Shown: positions 1 through 8,020 of the stretch, piece after piece
Numbering within the stretch: the stretch's first letter is position 1
Layout of the letters: each line of letters starts with the position of its first letter
DNA from: Bdellovibrio sp. 22V
GTDB lineage: Bacteria > Bdellovibrionota > Bdellovibrionia > Bdellovibrionales > Bdellovibrionaceae
Assembly: GCF_030169785.1 (NCBI RefSeq)
Contig: NZ_CP125854.1
Location: 62,001-126,000 of the forward strand
Direction of reading: 5' to 3'
Length of the DNA: 64,000 bases
Notes under the pieces: model-generated
Databases searched by the model: none
What the model was told of the DNA's origin: nothing
Seen by the model: the letters and a program-made list of their open reading frames with translations, nothing else
Program-made: the position numbers and the translations under genes

Positions 1-399
1 GCTCCTGGTGCCTTTATCGCTGTGGATCGTGATGGCGATAAGAAAATTACAAAAGCGGAAGAGCTTTTCGGAAACCTTGGCGATAAATATAAAAACGGTT
101 TCGAAGCATTGCGTGAGTTTGATTCCAACAAAGACGACGTAATCGACGCCAAAGATAAAGAATTTGCGAAGCTTCTCTTGTGGTTTGATCGTAATGGAGA
201 CGGTATCAGCGATGCCGGTGAATTGGTGCCATTGAAGAAACGAGTGAAGTCGATTTCGTTGAAATATGACTCCTCACAAACAAGTTCAATGGGAGACCGC
301 GCCGAAGTTCGTGAACGCAGTACTTTTGTGTTCAAGGAAAAAGGCAAAGAAAAGCAAGGTGCTGTTATCGACTTGTGGTTTGCTCCACAACCGAAATAG
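1..399 (+). CDS. C-terminal part of a secreted-type EF-hand calcium-binding protein (5' truncated)
   Basis: The reading frame is open from base 1, so the start lies outside the window. The visible 132 residues hold three EF-hand loops with Asp/Asn at positions 1, 3 and 5 and an acid at 12: DRDGDKKITKAE, DSNKDDVIDAKD and DRNGDGISDAGE. This spacing, with LFG before the second loop and a C-terminal beta segment (VKSISLKYD), is known from the tail of large calcium-binding surface or hemolysin-like proteins. The loops should bind Ca2+. The rest of the protein and its function cannot be seen. A strong terminator follows. Confidence 0.8.
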   Translation, partial: APGAFIAVDRDGDKKITKAEELFGNLGDKYKNGFEALREFDSNKDDVIDAKDKEFAKLLLWFDRNGDGISDAGELVPLKKRVKSISLKYDSSQTSSMGDRAEVRERSTFVFKEKGKEKQGAVIDLWFAPQPK

Positions 400-419
400 T
401 CAAAGTTAAAAAGCAAATG

Positions 420-449
420 AAAAACGGCGCTGAAAAAGCGCCGTTTTTA
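420..449 (+). terminator. Rho-independent terminator after the EF-hand gene
   Basis: Perfect 11-bp stem AAAAACGGCGC / GCGCCGTTTTT with the 7-base loop TGAAAAA, followed by ATTTTAT. It lies 20 bases after the stop codon. Confidence 0.9.
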
Positions 450-487
450 TTTTATAAGACCTTTGTATTTTTGACGTCTTATAGTGC

Positions 488-523
488 AGAGTTTGACTCT
501 CTATGCAAGCGGCAGTCGATAAT
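488..523 (+). promoter_or_regulatory. Possible promoter and palindrome upstream of hsp20
   Basis: TTGACT (493-498) and GATAAT (518-523) could be -35 and -10 boxes, but the 19-base spacer is long. The -35 overlaps a short palindrome, AGAGT-TTG-ACTCT (488-500), which could be an operator. No CIRCE element is visible. Both are suggestions from pattern only. Confidence 0.3.
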
Positions 524-545
524 CTTCCTATCAAAAGGAGGATAT

Positions 546-989
546 ATGCCTATGCGTTCTTTGGGTCCCTGGGTGGGTGGCCGTCGTGGGCCCAGTCACG
601 ATTTAATGAGTCAGTTTGAGGAATTTATCAATGAATTTGATCGTGGTTTATCGCCCACTCGCCATGGTCAGTTCGATTTCTCTCCAGCGGTGGATCTGGA
701 AGAAAAAGACAATGCCTATATCGTTACGGTGGATCTTCCTGGTATAAAAAGGGACGAAATCAAGGTCGATCTCTCCGAGAATATTCTGACCATCTCGGGC
801 GAAAGAAAACGTGAAACTCAAGGCGAGGGAAAATACACCGAACGGTACTACGGTAAATTTGAGCGCAGCTTCTCTTTGCCGAACCAAATTGCCGGTGACA
901 AGGTGAAGGCGGAGTTTAAAGACGGCGTTTTAAAGATCAACCTCCCCAAAGCTGAGGGTGCACGCAGTCAATCTATCAAGGTTATGTAG
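546..989 (+). CDS. Small heat-shock protein, Hsp20/alpha-crystallin family
   Basis: 147-residue ATP-independent chaperone that would hold unfolding proteins in the cytoplasm. The alpha-crystallin domain spans about residues 44-135: it opens with SPAVDLEEKDNAYIVTVDLPG and closes with the conserved GVLKINLPK. A C-terminal IKVM may serve as the I-x-V-type oligomerisation tail. The start at 546 follows a strong AAGGAGG (535-541). The open frame further upstream has no ribosome site and crosses the promoter region. Monocistronic between a terminator and hutI. Size and domain match the family well. Confidence 0.93.
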   Translation: MPMRSLGPWVGGRRGPSHDLMSQFEEFINEFDRGLSPTRHGQFDFSPAVDLEEKDNAYIVTVDLPGIKRDEIKVDLSENILTISGERKRETQGEGKYTERYYGKFERSFSLPNQIAGDKVKAEFKDGVLKINLPKAEGARSQSIKVM

Positions 990-1008
990 AGTTTCCTTGA
1001 TCCTCGAA

Positions 1009-1036
1009 GCCCATGTGTTTGAATGAGCATATGGGC
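1009..1036 (+). other. Hairpin covering the hutI start region
   Basis: GCCCATGTG (1009-1017) can pair with CATATGGGC (1028-1036) with one mismatch, followed by ATTTTA. It could be a weak terminator for hsp20. It also hides either possible ATG of hutI (1013 or 1031), so it could limit hutI translation. Confidence 0.35.
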
Positions 1037-2272
1037 ATTTTACTTAAAAACATCTCCACACTTCTTACGTTGCAAGGCGCTTCTCAAAAAAAAGGACGCG
1101 GAATTCAAGAGCAGGATCTGAGTATTGCAAATCAAGCGGCTCTGTTGATTGAAAAAGATAAAATTGCCTGGGTGGGGCCGCATAAAAAACTTCCTAAAGA
1201 GTTCGCCAAAAAGAATCACAGAGAAATCGATCTGAAAGGGAAGACGGTACTTCCTGGATTTGTAGAATGCCACACTCATCTTGTCTTTGCTGGCGATCGC
1301 GCCGCTGAATTTGAGATGCGTAATCAAGGCGTGAGTTATCAGGAAATTTCCGCAAAAGGCGGAGGCATCCTTTCCACTGTTAAAAAAACGCGGGCAGCCT
1401 CCGTCAATGATTTGGCGAGTGTCGCGCAAAAGCGTGCGAGTCAGTTTATCGCCCAAGGTGTGACAACTCTTGAGGTGAAGTCTGGTTACGCTCTTAATTT
1501 AAAAGACGAAATGAAGATGTTGCAGGCGGCGCAAAAGATCGAAAACGTGCGCACGCTGAATACGTTTCTTGGCGCCCATGCTCTGCCGCCTGAATTTAAG
1601 TCTTATGAAGAGTATCTGGAGTTCCTCGGAAATGAAGTTCTTCCTGTCGTGAAGAAGAAAAATCTTGCTCGCCGGGTGGATGTTTTTATTGAAAAAGGAT
1701 TTTTCCCGGCAGAGGCTTCGGAGAAATATCTCCGCAAGGCTCAGGCGCTGGGGTTTGACGTTCTTATTCATGCAGATCAGCTTTCACTCAGCGGAGGCAG
1801 TGATGTGGCCGTGCGAGTTGGTGCGCTTTCAGGCGACCATCTGCTGCAACTGACGGAAAAAGAAATTAAAAATCTTGCGAAGTCAGAAACGACCTGTGTG
1901 CTTCTGCCGACAGCGGATCTTTATATGAAAACAAAATATCCCGCGGCGAGAGAAATGATTGCAGCCGGAGCGCGGGTGGCTTTGGCGACCGACTTCAATC
2001 CGGGCACCTCTCCAACACAAGATTTGAATCTAGTTGGACTTCTTGCGCGTCTTGAAATGAAGATGACTCTGCCAGAAGTGATCGCAGCTTACACTGTGGG
2101 GGCGGCTCACGCCTTGAATCTGCACAACGAAGTCGGTTCTTTAGAGGTCGGAAAATCTGCTGATATTTTGTGCATCGATCAGGATTGGCAAACCTTGTTT
2201 TACAGTGTGGGTGAGCGTTCTGAGAAGATGGTTTTCTCGAGAGGAAAGAAAGTTTTCGACAGCCTCAAATAA
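1031..2272 (+). CDS. hutI: Imidazolonepropionase
   Basis: 413-residue amidohydrolase that opens the ring of imidazolone-5-propionate to N-formimino-L-glutamate, third step of histidine degradation. The metal motif HTH is at residues 81-83 within CHTHLVFAGDR. The family signatures GGGILSTVKKTR, the metal/substrate segments HADQLS and SGDH, and DFNPGTSP follow in the expected order, and the length is normal for HutI. No other hut gene is adjacent. The start at 1031 is preferred because homologues begin just before the first beta strand. ATG 1013 is in frame and adds six residues. Neither has a clear ribosome site. Confidence 0.93.
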   Translation: MGILLKNISTLLTLQGASQKKGRGIQEQDLSIANQAALLIEKDKIAWVGPHKKLPKEFAKKNHREIDLKGKTVLPGFVECHTHLVFAGDRAAEFEMRNQGVSYQEISAKGGGILSTVKKTRAASVNDLASVAQKRASQFIAQGVTTLEVKSGYALNLKDEMKMLQAAQKIENVRTLNTFLGAHALPPEFKSYEEYLEFLGNEVLPVVKKKNLARRVDVFIEKGFFPAEASEKYLRKAQALGFDVLIHADQLSLSGGSDVAVRVGALSGDHLLQLTEKEIKNLAKSETTCVLLPTADLYMKTKYPAAREMIAAGARVALATDFNPGTSPTQDLNLVGLLARLEMKMTLPEVIAAYTVGAAHALNLHNEVGSLEVGKSADILCIDQDWQTLFYSVGERSEKMVFSRGKKVFDSLK

Positions 2273-2347
2273 TCTACTGCGTCAGAAAATTTAAGATTCT
2301 TAAAATTTCCTTTGAATAATCCCCCCTTTTCTTCCTAGTCTTGAGCT

Positions 2348-2404
2348 AAAAGGTGCCTGCTTCTTTTTTCTGGCTACGCCGCAAAAAAATGTCAGACACC
2401 TTTT
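2348..2404. repeat. GGTGCCTGCTTC palindromic repeat, copy 1
   Basis: AAAAGGTGCCTG (2348-2359) is the inverse of CAGACACCTTTT (2393-2404) with one mismatch, so the element folds into a hairpin ending in T residues. It may terminate hutI transcription. About 38 bases match the reverse complement of copy 2 (3057-3135) almost exactly, including TGCTTCTTTTTTCTG and CTACGCCGCAAAAA. Confidence 0.8.
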
Positions 2405-2422
2405 TGGGGGGGAAGTTACAGC

Positions 2423-2854
2423 ATGAGATCGTCATACAGCACTTTGATGCAATCGAAGTATTTTAATCCTGCTTTTAACAGTGCCATCTTTGATGGTCCC
2501 GTGCGTATTTATTTCGCCCAATTTCATGAAGCTTTAGCGCTCAAAGTCTATTTCCTCATCCAACAGAAGTTGGTCGAGCAGATGGCGAAGGCGAAAGAGA
2601 TTTCGAAAAACTCTGGCGCTAACATCCTTGTGATGATTTATCCAACAGAAGACTCTTTCCTGCTCTCTTTTGAGGGCGCAGAGAAGCATATCAGCCCTTT
2701 GGAAGTCGAAAAGTGGCATAACGACGTGGTTATCGGACTTCGCGGTCCTATCGAAGACGAAAACCTAGATCTTTTGATAGAGACACTTCGTCTCACAATG
2801 GAAAACTGGCGTCCAGCTATGGCGGAGCCGTCTTCCTCTCCCGCAGAACTGTGA
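2423..2854 (+). CDS. Protein of unknown function, 143 residues
   Basis: No family recognised. The protein has no signal peptide or membrane segment and an alternating helix/strand pattern: a helical middle rich in Lys and Glu (KLVEQMAKAKEISKNSG) follows an N-terminal part with aromatic residues, and the C-terminus is Pro/Ser-rich. The following pilin-like gene starts 12 bases after the stop, so the two may be co-transcribed. The start at 2423 is used because it is the first ATG after the upstream repeat. Codon use looks like the neighbours. Confidence 0.6.
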   Translation: MRSSYSTLMQSKYFNPAFNSAIFDGPVRIYFAQFHEALALKVYFLIQQKLVEQMAKAKEISKNSGANILVMIYPTEDSFLLSFEGAEKHISPLEVEKWHNDVVIGLRGPIEDENLDLLIETLRLTMENWRPAMAEPSSSPAEL

Positions 2855-2866
2855 TATCATTATTAA

Positions 2867-3058
2867 ATGAAGAGAAAAGGTCAAAGCGGTCAGATCGTGG
2901 TGGAGTACGTGCTCCTCTTAGTTATCGCCGTCAGCGTTGCCGCCCTTTTAGTAAGTCAATTGGTCAGCCGTAGTGAGGACGATCCGGGCGTACTCACGGC
3001 CAAATGGCAATCCATCCTAACAACAATCGGAGAAGACGTCCCAGACCGCCGCCAATAA
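2867..3058 (+). CDS. Small pilin-like protein with a class III-type signal sequence
   Basis: 63 residues. A short basic N-terminus (MKRKGQSGQ) is followed directly by IVVEYVLLLVIAVSVAALLV, a hydrophobic helix with Glu at the position typical of type IV/Flp pilins (E5-like). The rest is a short polar tail. This resembles Flp/Tad pilins or pseudopilins, which are cleaved before the hydrophobic helix by a prepilin peptidase. No tad or pil genes are next to it. The stop codon lies in the left arm of a palindromic repeat. The pilin role is inferred from the signal sequence. Confidence 0.65.
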   Translation: MKRKGQSGQIVVEYVLLLVIAVSVAALLVSQLVSRSEDDPGVLTAKWQSILTTIGEDVPDRRQ

Positions 3059-3135
3059 AAGGTGCCTGGTTCTTTTTTCTGGCGATACTGCAGCATTTTT
3101 GCGGCGTAGTCAGAAAAAAGAAGCAGGCACCTTTT
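3057..3135. repeat. GGTGCCTGCTTC palindromic repeat, copy 2 (bidirectional hairpin)
   Basis: The arms 3057-3081 and 3111-3135 are 25 bases each and inverse of one another with one mismatch. They read AAAAGGTGCCTG...TTCTTTTTTCTG on each strand. The element lies exactly between two convergent genes and supplies part of both stop codons (TAA 3056-3058 on + and 3134-3136 on -). It probably ends transcription in both directions. Confidence 0.85.
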
Positions 3136-3904
3136 AGAGGAAGGCGCCGCCGCGTTTGCGGATTTCTTCTTTGACGGCTGTTTGCATTTTTTCTTGGATG
3201 TCTTGAGCAATGTCGTGCACGAGTTCGGCGTCTTCGACGGCGGAAGCTTTGTACGGAAGGTAGATCGGCTCCAGGAAACGGATGCGCCACTTCGCAGGTA
3301 ATGGAATCACGTTCAAGGGGAGCGGGATTACGGAGCCTTTCAAAAACTTCGTGAACTTGAGCTGTTTCAAATTAATGTGCGTCTCTTCGGCGCCAAGAAT
3401 CACAACAGGCACAATCGGACATTGCGTTTCCAAAGCCATGCGCACAAAACCGCGTTTGAATTCTTGCAGTTGATAGCGCTGTGATGTCGGCTTGAAGTTG
3501 CCATGCTCGCCTTCAGGAAAAAGCACGATCGCATTCCCTTTTTTAAGAGCATTTACGCCATTTTCATAAGTCGCTTCCGTGAAACCCATTTTTTGCGCGG
3601 GGATCGCCGTGGTCTCGGTTAGAAACCAAAAGTGATGAGTCAAAACGCGCGGGATTCGTTTTGCCTCTTGCTGAATGACGTGGCCTAAAAGAAAGGCATC
3701 GAAACCGGAATACCCCGAGTGGTTGGGAGCGATGATAACAGCTCCGCGTCGGGGGATGTTCTCAATGCCCTCGATCTCGAGACGGAAATACTTGCGGAGG
3801 ATCTCTAAAAGAAAACGCGGCAGAACACGAAAAATCAGAGTGTCTCGGTCAAGGTTCCGAAGACCAAAAATTTTTTCGTTGGGTTTCTTCAAGAAATTCT
3901 TCAT
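3134..3904 (-). CDS. Lysophospholipid/1-acylglycerol-phosphate acyltransferase family protein
   Basis: 256 residues, PlsC-like membrane-associated acyltransferase that would add an acyl chain in phospholipid synthesis. The catalytic block is NHSGYSGFD, an HX6D spacing instead of the usual HX4D. That spacing is known from a side branch of the LPLAT superfamily, so the exact substrate is uncertain. The acyl-acceptor motif FPEGEHG and the hydrophobic CPIVPVVILG follow in order. ATG 3904 is chosen; ATG 3925 adds seven residues, and longer frames would run into the divergent glpK. No clear ribosome site is seen. Confidence 0.8.
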   Translation of the reverse strand: MKNFLKKPNEKIFGLRNLDRDTLIFRVLPRFLLEILRKYFRLEIEGIENIPRRGAVIIAPNHSGYSGFDAFLLGHVIQQEAKRIPRVLTHHFWFLTETTAIPAQKMGFTEATYENGVNALKKGNAIVLFPEGEHGNFKPTSQRYQLQEFKRGFVRMALETQCPIVPVVILGAEETHINLKQLKFTKFLKGSVIPLPLNVIPLPAKWRIRFLEPIYLPYKASAVEDAELVHDIAQDIQEKMQTAVKEEIRKRGGAFL

Positions 3905-3941
3905 GATGTTATTAGTTCTATCCATCGACCGGAGAGTGTTT

Positions 3942-5426
3942 ATGTCTTCTTCTTTTATCATGGCTATCGACCAGGGTACAACCAGCTCAAGAACATGCAT
4001 TATCAATCAAGCCGGAGGTCTTGTCGCCGAGGCGCGTGAGACTTTCAAGCAGATTTTTCCGAAGCCGGGTTGGGTCGAACACGATCCTGAGGACATTTGG
4101 TTTTCCACACAGCGCTCAATGCGTCTTGCTCTTGAGAAAGCCAAGATCAGTGGAGCACAAATTCGCGCGATCGGGATTACAAATCAGCGTGAAACAGTCA
4201 TGTTGTGGGATGCGCGGACGGGGAAGGCTCTTCACAACGCCATCGTCTGGCAGTGCCGTCGTACCCAAGAGATTTGCGAAAAATTAAAGAAGAACAAAAA
4301 AGAAAAAATGATCACGGCAAAAACCGGTCTGGTGCTGGATCCTTATTTTTCTGCCACAAAAATTCAGTGGCTCCTTAAACATGTCCCGAACGCTCTGAAA
4401 AAAGCGCGCGAGGGTCAAGTTCTTGCGGGCACGGTCGACGCGTATCTCTTGTGGAGATTAACAGCGGGCCAAGCGCATAAGACTGACGTGAGCAACGCCT
4501 CCCGCACCATGCTGATGAACATTCACACAGGATGGTGGGACGAAGAACTCATGAAACTTTTCAACGTGCCCGAGGGAATCCTGCCGGAAATTTGTCCTTC
4601 GAATGCGGACTTTGGAAAAACACGCGGCTTGGGATTTATGCCCGACGGAATTCCTATTACAGGAATGATCGGGGACCAACAGTCGGCCCTTTTTGGGCAA
4701 GCATGTTACGAAGTCGGCGAATCCAAATGCACCTTCGGCACAGGCAGCTTTTTGCTTTTAAATACCGGCAAGAAAGCGGTGAAGTCGAAAAATAAACTTT
4801 TAACGACGATCGCGTGGAAACTCAAAGATCAAGAAATGGTTTATGCCCTTGAAGGAGGCGCCTTCGTTTGTGGAGCTGCCGTACAATGGCTGCGCGATGG
4901 TTTGGGTCTTTTTCAACAATCTTCGGATATCGAAGCTCTGGCGAAAACTGTCGACACTACTGAGGGAGTCGAATTCGTTCCGGCACTCACGGGATTGGGA
5001 GCGCCTCATTGGAATCCTGAGGCGCGCGGAATTATTTGCGGTCTTACACGCGGAACAACGAAAGCGCATATCGCCAGAGCGACGCTGGAGGCGATGGCTT
5101 TGCAGAATGTCGATATCCTAGAAACGATGCAAAGAGATCTCGGAAAAAAACTGCGCGGCGTCCGCGTCGATGGCGGAGCCGCTGCCAATGATCTTTTGAT
5201 GCAGATGCAGGCTGACTATTGCGGGGCCAACGTCGTTCGTCCAGAAAATCTTGAAACGACAGCGCTGGGCGCGGCCTTCATGGCAGGACTTGGCGTGGGA
5301 CTTTGGAAAAATCTCAACGAGATTAAAAAAGTGTGGAAAGTGAATAAGGAGTTCAAAGTAAAGATGACTCCGAAAGAGCGCAAAGCTCGTCGTGTGCGTT
5401 GGGAAAAGGCGTTGGAGAGAGTTTAA
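3942..5426 (+). CDS. glpK: Glycerol kinase
   Basis: 494 residues, full length for GlpK. ATP-dependent phosphorylation of glycerol to sn-glycerol-3-phosphate in the cytoplasm. The FGGY-kinase N-terminal phosphate loop AIDQGTTSSR begins at residue 8. GITNQRETV, the glycerol-binding WQCRRT, GMIGDQQSALFGQ and VDGGAAANDLLMQMQ follow in the family order. ATG 3942 has GGAGAG six bases upstream. The ATG at 3960 is internal. No glpF or glpD is adjacent. The next gene starts on the last base of the stop codon (TAATG), suggesting translational coupling. Confidence 0.96.
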   Translation: MSSSFIMAIDQGTTSSRTCIINQAGGLVAEARETFKQIFPKPGWVEHDPEDIWFSTQRSMRLALEKAKISGAQIRAIGITNQRETVMLWDARTGKALHNAIVWQCRRTQEICEKLKKNKKEKMITAKTGLVLDPYFSATKIQWLLKHVPNALKKAREGQVLAGTVDAYLLWRLTAGQAHKTDVSNASRTMLMNIHTGWWDEELMKLFNVPEGILPEICPSNADFGKTRGLGFMPDGIPITGMIGDQQSALFGQACYEVGESKCTFGTGSFLLLNTGKKAVKSKNKLLTTIAWKLKDQEMVYALEGGAFVCGAAVQWLRDGLGLFQQSSDIEALAKTVDTTEGVEFVPALTGLGAPHWNPEARGIICGLTRGTTKAHIARATLEAMALQNVDILETMQRDLGKKLRGVRVDGGAAANDLLMQMQADYCGANVVRPENLETTALGAAFMAGLGVGLWKNLNEIKKVWKVNKEFKVKMTPKERKARRVRWEKALERV

Positions 5427-6136
5427 TGAACGGCGGAAACGGTCAGACTATTTTTAAAAAAGTAGCTCTTTCTGAAAAGAAATTGCTCTTTCGTGAAATC
5501 GCTGACGACAAGATTCAGTTGACTATCAAAGGCTCCGCGCACGAAGAAATTTTCCATCTTATTGCGGTGCAAACTGAAAAAGATGAAGCGCTCCTTTGTC
5601 ATCATACGGCGGACTCGAAGTCCTTTGCGACGAACCAGGCGGCGGTGGTAAATTTCTCTTTTAAGAGTGAAAGATATTTTTTCAAAACGGAGCTAAGCTT
5701 TGAGGCGGGGTGGGCGGTTTTAAGAACCGACGTCGACCTCTTTCAGTTGCAACGTCGGGCGAATGCGCGTGTCGACATTCCGGCAAAATACGACGCTGTG
5801 TTTTTGCTAACGAATCATGGCGGTAAATCCTATTTTCTTGATACTCGCGTGCGCGATGTGAGTGCCGGCGGATTTAAGATGGAGTTTTTAGGAGAAAAAC
5901 CGGAACTCAAGATCGGTGATAAAGTCAAAGGCAGCTTGCGCTTGGGCTCCCGTCGCCCGATGGAGTTTGAAATTGAAGTGCGCTTTGTGCAAAATCGCGA
6001 ATCAGAGCAGGGCTTGATTCAAACGGCGGGCGTTCAGTTCCTTAATGTGGACCATATTCTCGAAACACGGTTGCTGAGTCTGATGATGGATTTGCAGCGC
6101 GAACTGTTTTTAAAATATCCCAATCACAAAAAATAA
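5426..6136 (+). CDS. PilZ domain protein (c-di-GMP receptor candidate)
   Basis: 236 residues. The C-terminal half is a PilZ domain: the RxxxR motif is in QRRANARVDIP and the DxSxxG motif is DVSAGG, both needed for c-di-GMP binding. The N-terminal half is a second beta-rich domain as in YcgR-like proteins. Expected to be a cytoplasmic effector that responds to c-di-GMP, with motility or surface behaviour as the usual outputs in the family. Its start overlaps the glpK stop (TAATG), yet a metabolic link to GlpK is not evident. It ends back to back with the leftward cNMP-binding gene. Confidence 0.88.
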   Translation: MNGGNGQTIFKKVALSEKKLLFREIADDKIQLTIKGSAHEEIFHLIAVQTEKDEALLCHHTADSKSFATNQAAVVNFSFKSERYFFKTELSFEAGWAVLRTDVDLFQLQRRANARVDIPAKYDAVFLLTNHGGKSYFLDTRVRDVSAGGFKMEFLGEKPELKIGDKVKGSLRLGSRRPMEFEIEVRFVQNRESEQGLIQTAGVQFLNVDHILETRLLSLMMDLQRELFLKYPNHKK

Positions 6137-6529
6137 TTACTCGCGCTTCTTGAACTGTTCAAGTTCGCGCACTTTTTCCGTCATGTTTTGCAGACGATCG
6201 ACGAAGGACTTCAACATACACTCCGCCCACGTTGGAAGCTCCGAGAGAAGCTCTTTGAAACCGTCTTCTGAAACTTTCACTAAAACAACGTCGGTCATCG
6301 CTTGGGCCGAGGCGGAGCGAGGAGATTTCGAAATCAAAGCGAATTCGCCGAAAGATTCCCCGTCGACAATTTCAGTGATGGGGATGCGTTTTCCCATGTT
6401 GTCTTTCGTGAAGATCTCGACGACACCAGATTCGACGATATAGAAATGGTTTTCGATATCGCCTTCAAAGAAAATAAACTCTCCGGCGCCATAAGATTCT
6501 TTTTGAATTGCACTTAAAACTTCAGACAT
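6137..6529 (-). CDS. Cyclic nucleotide-binding domain protein
   Basis: 130 residues, essentially one cNMP-binding (Crp-type) beta-roll domain. FIFFEGDIENHFYIVESGVVEIF forms the first strands, GESFGEFALISKSPRSASAQA is the phosphate-binding cassette (the Arg in RSASA contacts the cyclic phosphate in the family), and a C-terminal helix rich in Glu/Lys follows. There is no DNA-binding domain, so it is probably a stand-alone sensor or protein-protein regulator. It follows radA by 27 bases on the same strand and is likely co-transcribed. Its stop abuts that of the PilZ gene. Confidence 0.85.
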   Translation of the reverse strand: MSEVLSAIQKESYGAGEFIFFEGDIENHFYIVESGVVEIFTKDNMGKRIPITEIVDGESFGEFALISKSPRSASAQAMTDVVLVKVSEDGFKELLSELPTWAECMLKSFVDRLQNMTEKVRELEQFKKRE

Positions 6530-6556
6530 GATCCACCACCATTTAAAGCCAAGGCT

Positions 6557-7948
6557 CTAAATGATTTTACTGAGTTCATGTACGCTTTTGACAAATGAAA
6601 TTTTCTTGTCCTTCGGTAATTTATACTCGCCCAGGTGACGTTTGTTGGAAAACGGAATCACAAAGTGAGTGAAACCGAGTTTATCGGCTTCTTTAATTCG
6701 ATTTTCCACGAAAGAAACACCACGGACCTCGCCGGTCAGACCGATTTCGCCAAAGAAGCAGGTCTTGGCATCAAGATCCCGGCGTCCTTCCGTCGACAAG
6801 ATAGCGGCAGCGACAGCGAGATCGGCCGCAGGCTCGACCAGCTTCAAACCGCCAACCACGTTAATAAAGATATCGTTATGAGCTAAGCGAACGTCCAAGT
6901 GACGATCCAGAACCGCCGTCAAAAGATGCAGCCTGTTCACGTCGATGCCTAGAGCTGTTCTTCGCGGCATGGCCATCGGGCTTGAAAGAGTCAGAGCCTG
7001 GACTTCACATAAAAGGGGACGTGTTCCTTCCATGGATGCGAACACGGCCGAGCCGATCAGCTGATCGCCGCGCTCTTCAAGGAAAAGTTCGGAAGGATTT
7101 GAAACCTCCTCGAGGCCTTTCGAGTTCATTTGAAAAACACCCAGTTCGTGAGCCGCCCCGAAACGGTTTTTCAACGCGCGCAAAAGACGGAAGTTATAAG
7201 AGGTATCTCCATCGAAAGAAAGAACGCAGTCGACCATGTGCTCAAGCACTTTAGGACCGGCGATGCTGCCATCTTTGGTGACGTGACCAATCAAGATCAC
7301 AGCGATGTTGTCTTGTTTTGCAAGACCCATCAAGTGCCCGGCACACTCACGCACTTGCGACACCGAACCTGGAGCTGCCTGCAAATCCGAAAGATACATT
7401 GTTTGAATAGAGTCGACGACAAGCACATCGGGTTTTTTATGACGAGCCATCTCCATAATGTTGTGCAGATTTGACTCGGAACCGATCTCAATCAGAGGCG
7501 AACGAATGCCCAGGCGGTGCGCGCGCGAACCCGTCTGTGAAACGCTTTCCTCGCCCGAGATGTAAAGCACTTTGCGCTTATCGCCGGCAAGTCCTCCTGC
7601 CATTTGTAAAAGCAGAGTCGATTTACCGATGCCGGGAGATCCACCAAGAAGGACGAAGCTGCCCCGCGCAAGTCCGCCGCCCAAAACGCGGTTGAGTTCT
7701 TCAAAAGACGTATCAAAACGATCCAATTTCACTTCTTCGAGGCTTTGGTCGAGTGAAATCGGTTTAGACGCAGCCGTTCCTTTTTCAGATGGAGCGGTCG
7801 ACCATCCTCGAGTTTTTGGTTCGGAAAATTGGAGTTCTTCAACAAAAGAGTTCCACGCGCCGCAGTCGGTGCATTTTCCTTCCCACTTTGGTCGTTGGGC
7901 TCCACAATTTTGACAGGTATAGATCGTTTTCGTCTTCGATTTTGCCAT
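6557..7948 (-). CDS. radA: DNA repair protein RadA
   Basis: 463 residues, full length. RadA is a RecA-like ATPase/helicase that promotes branch migration in recombination. The N-terminal zinc finger has Cys at 12, 15, 26 and 29 (CQNCG...CTDCG). Walker A GGSPGIGKST is at 102-111, the RadA-specific KNRFG motif lies in ALKNRFGAAHELGVF, and a Lon-like C-terminal domain contains GEIGLTGEVR. ATG 7948 is the natural start. It is divergent from the transglycosylase gene with 72 bases between. Confidence 0.97.
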   Translation of the reverse strand: MAKSKTKTIYTCQNCGAQRPKWEGKCTDCGAWNSFVEELQFSEPKTRGWSTAPSEKGTAASKPISLDQSLEEVKLDRFDTSFEELNRVLGGGLARGSFVLLGGSPGIGKSTLLLQMAGGLAGDKRKVLYISGEESVSQTGSRAHRLGIRSPLIEIGSESNLHNIMEMARHKKPDVLVVDSIQTMYLSDLQAAPGSVSQVRECAGHLMGLAKQDNIAVILIGHVTKDGSIAGPKVLEHMVDCVLSFDGDTSYNFRLLRALKNRFGAAHELGVFQMNSKGLEEVSNPSELFLEERGDQLIGSAVFASMEGTRPLLCEVQALTLSSPMAMPRRTALGIDVNRLHLLTAVLDRHLDVRLAHNDIFINVVGGLKLVEPAADLAVAAAILSTEGRRDLDAKTCFFGEIGLTGEVRGVSFVENRIKEADKLGFTHFVIPFSNKRHLGEYKLPKDKKISFVKSVHELSKII

Positions 7949-8020
7949 AGATATTCGGTATCATTATTAAGTGATAGATACAAGGACTGTACAACATCAT
8001 ATCGTATTGGAGTGGTGGAC

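Noticed and set aside
3675-3941. N-terminal extension of glpK
   Set aside because: It overlaps the divergent acyltransferase, lacks a ribosome site and is unlike glycerol kinases. The GGAGAG before 3942 fits.
7829-8020. N-terminal extension of the lytic transglycosylase
   Set aside because: It overlaps radA, and the signal peptide begins at 8021.
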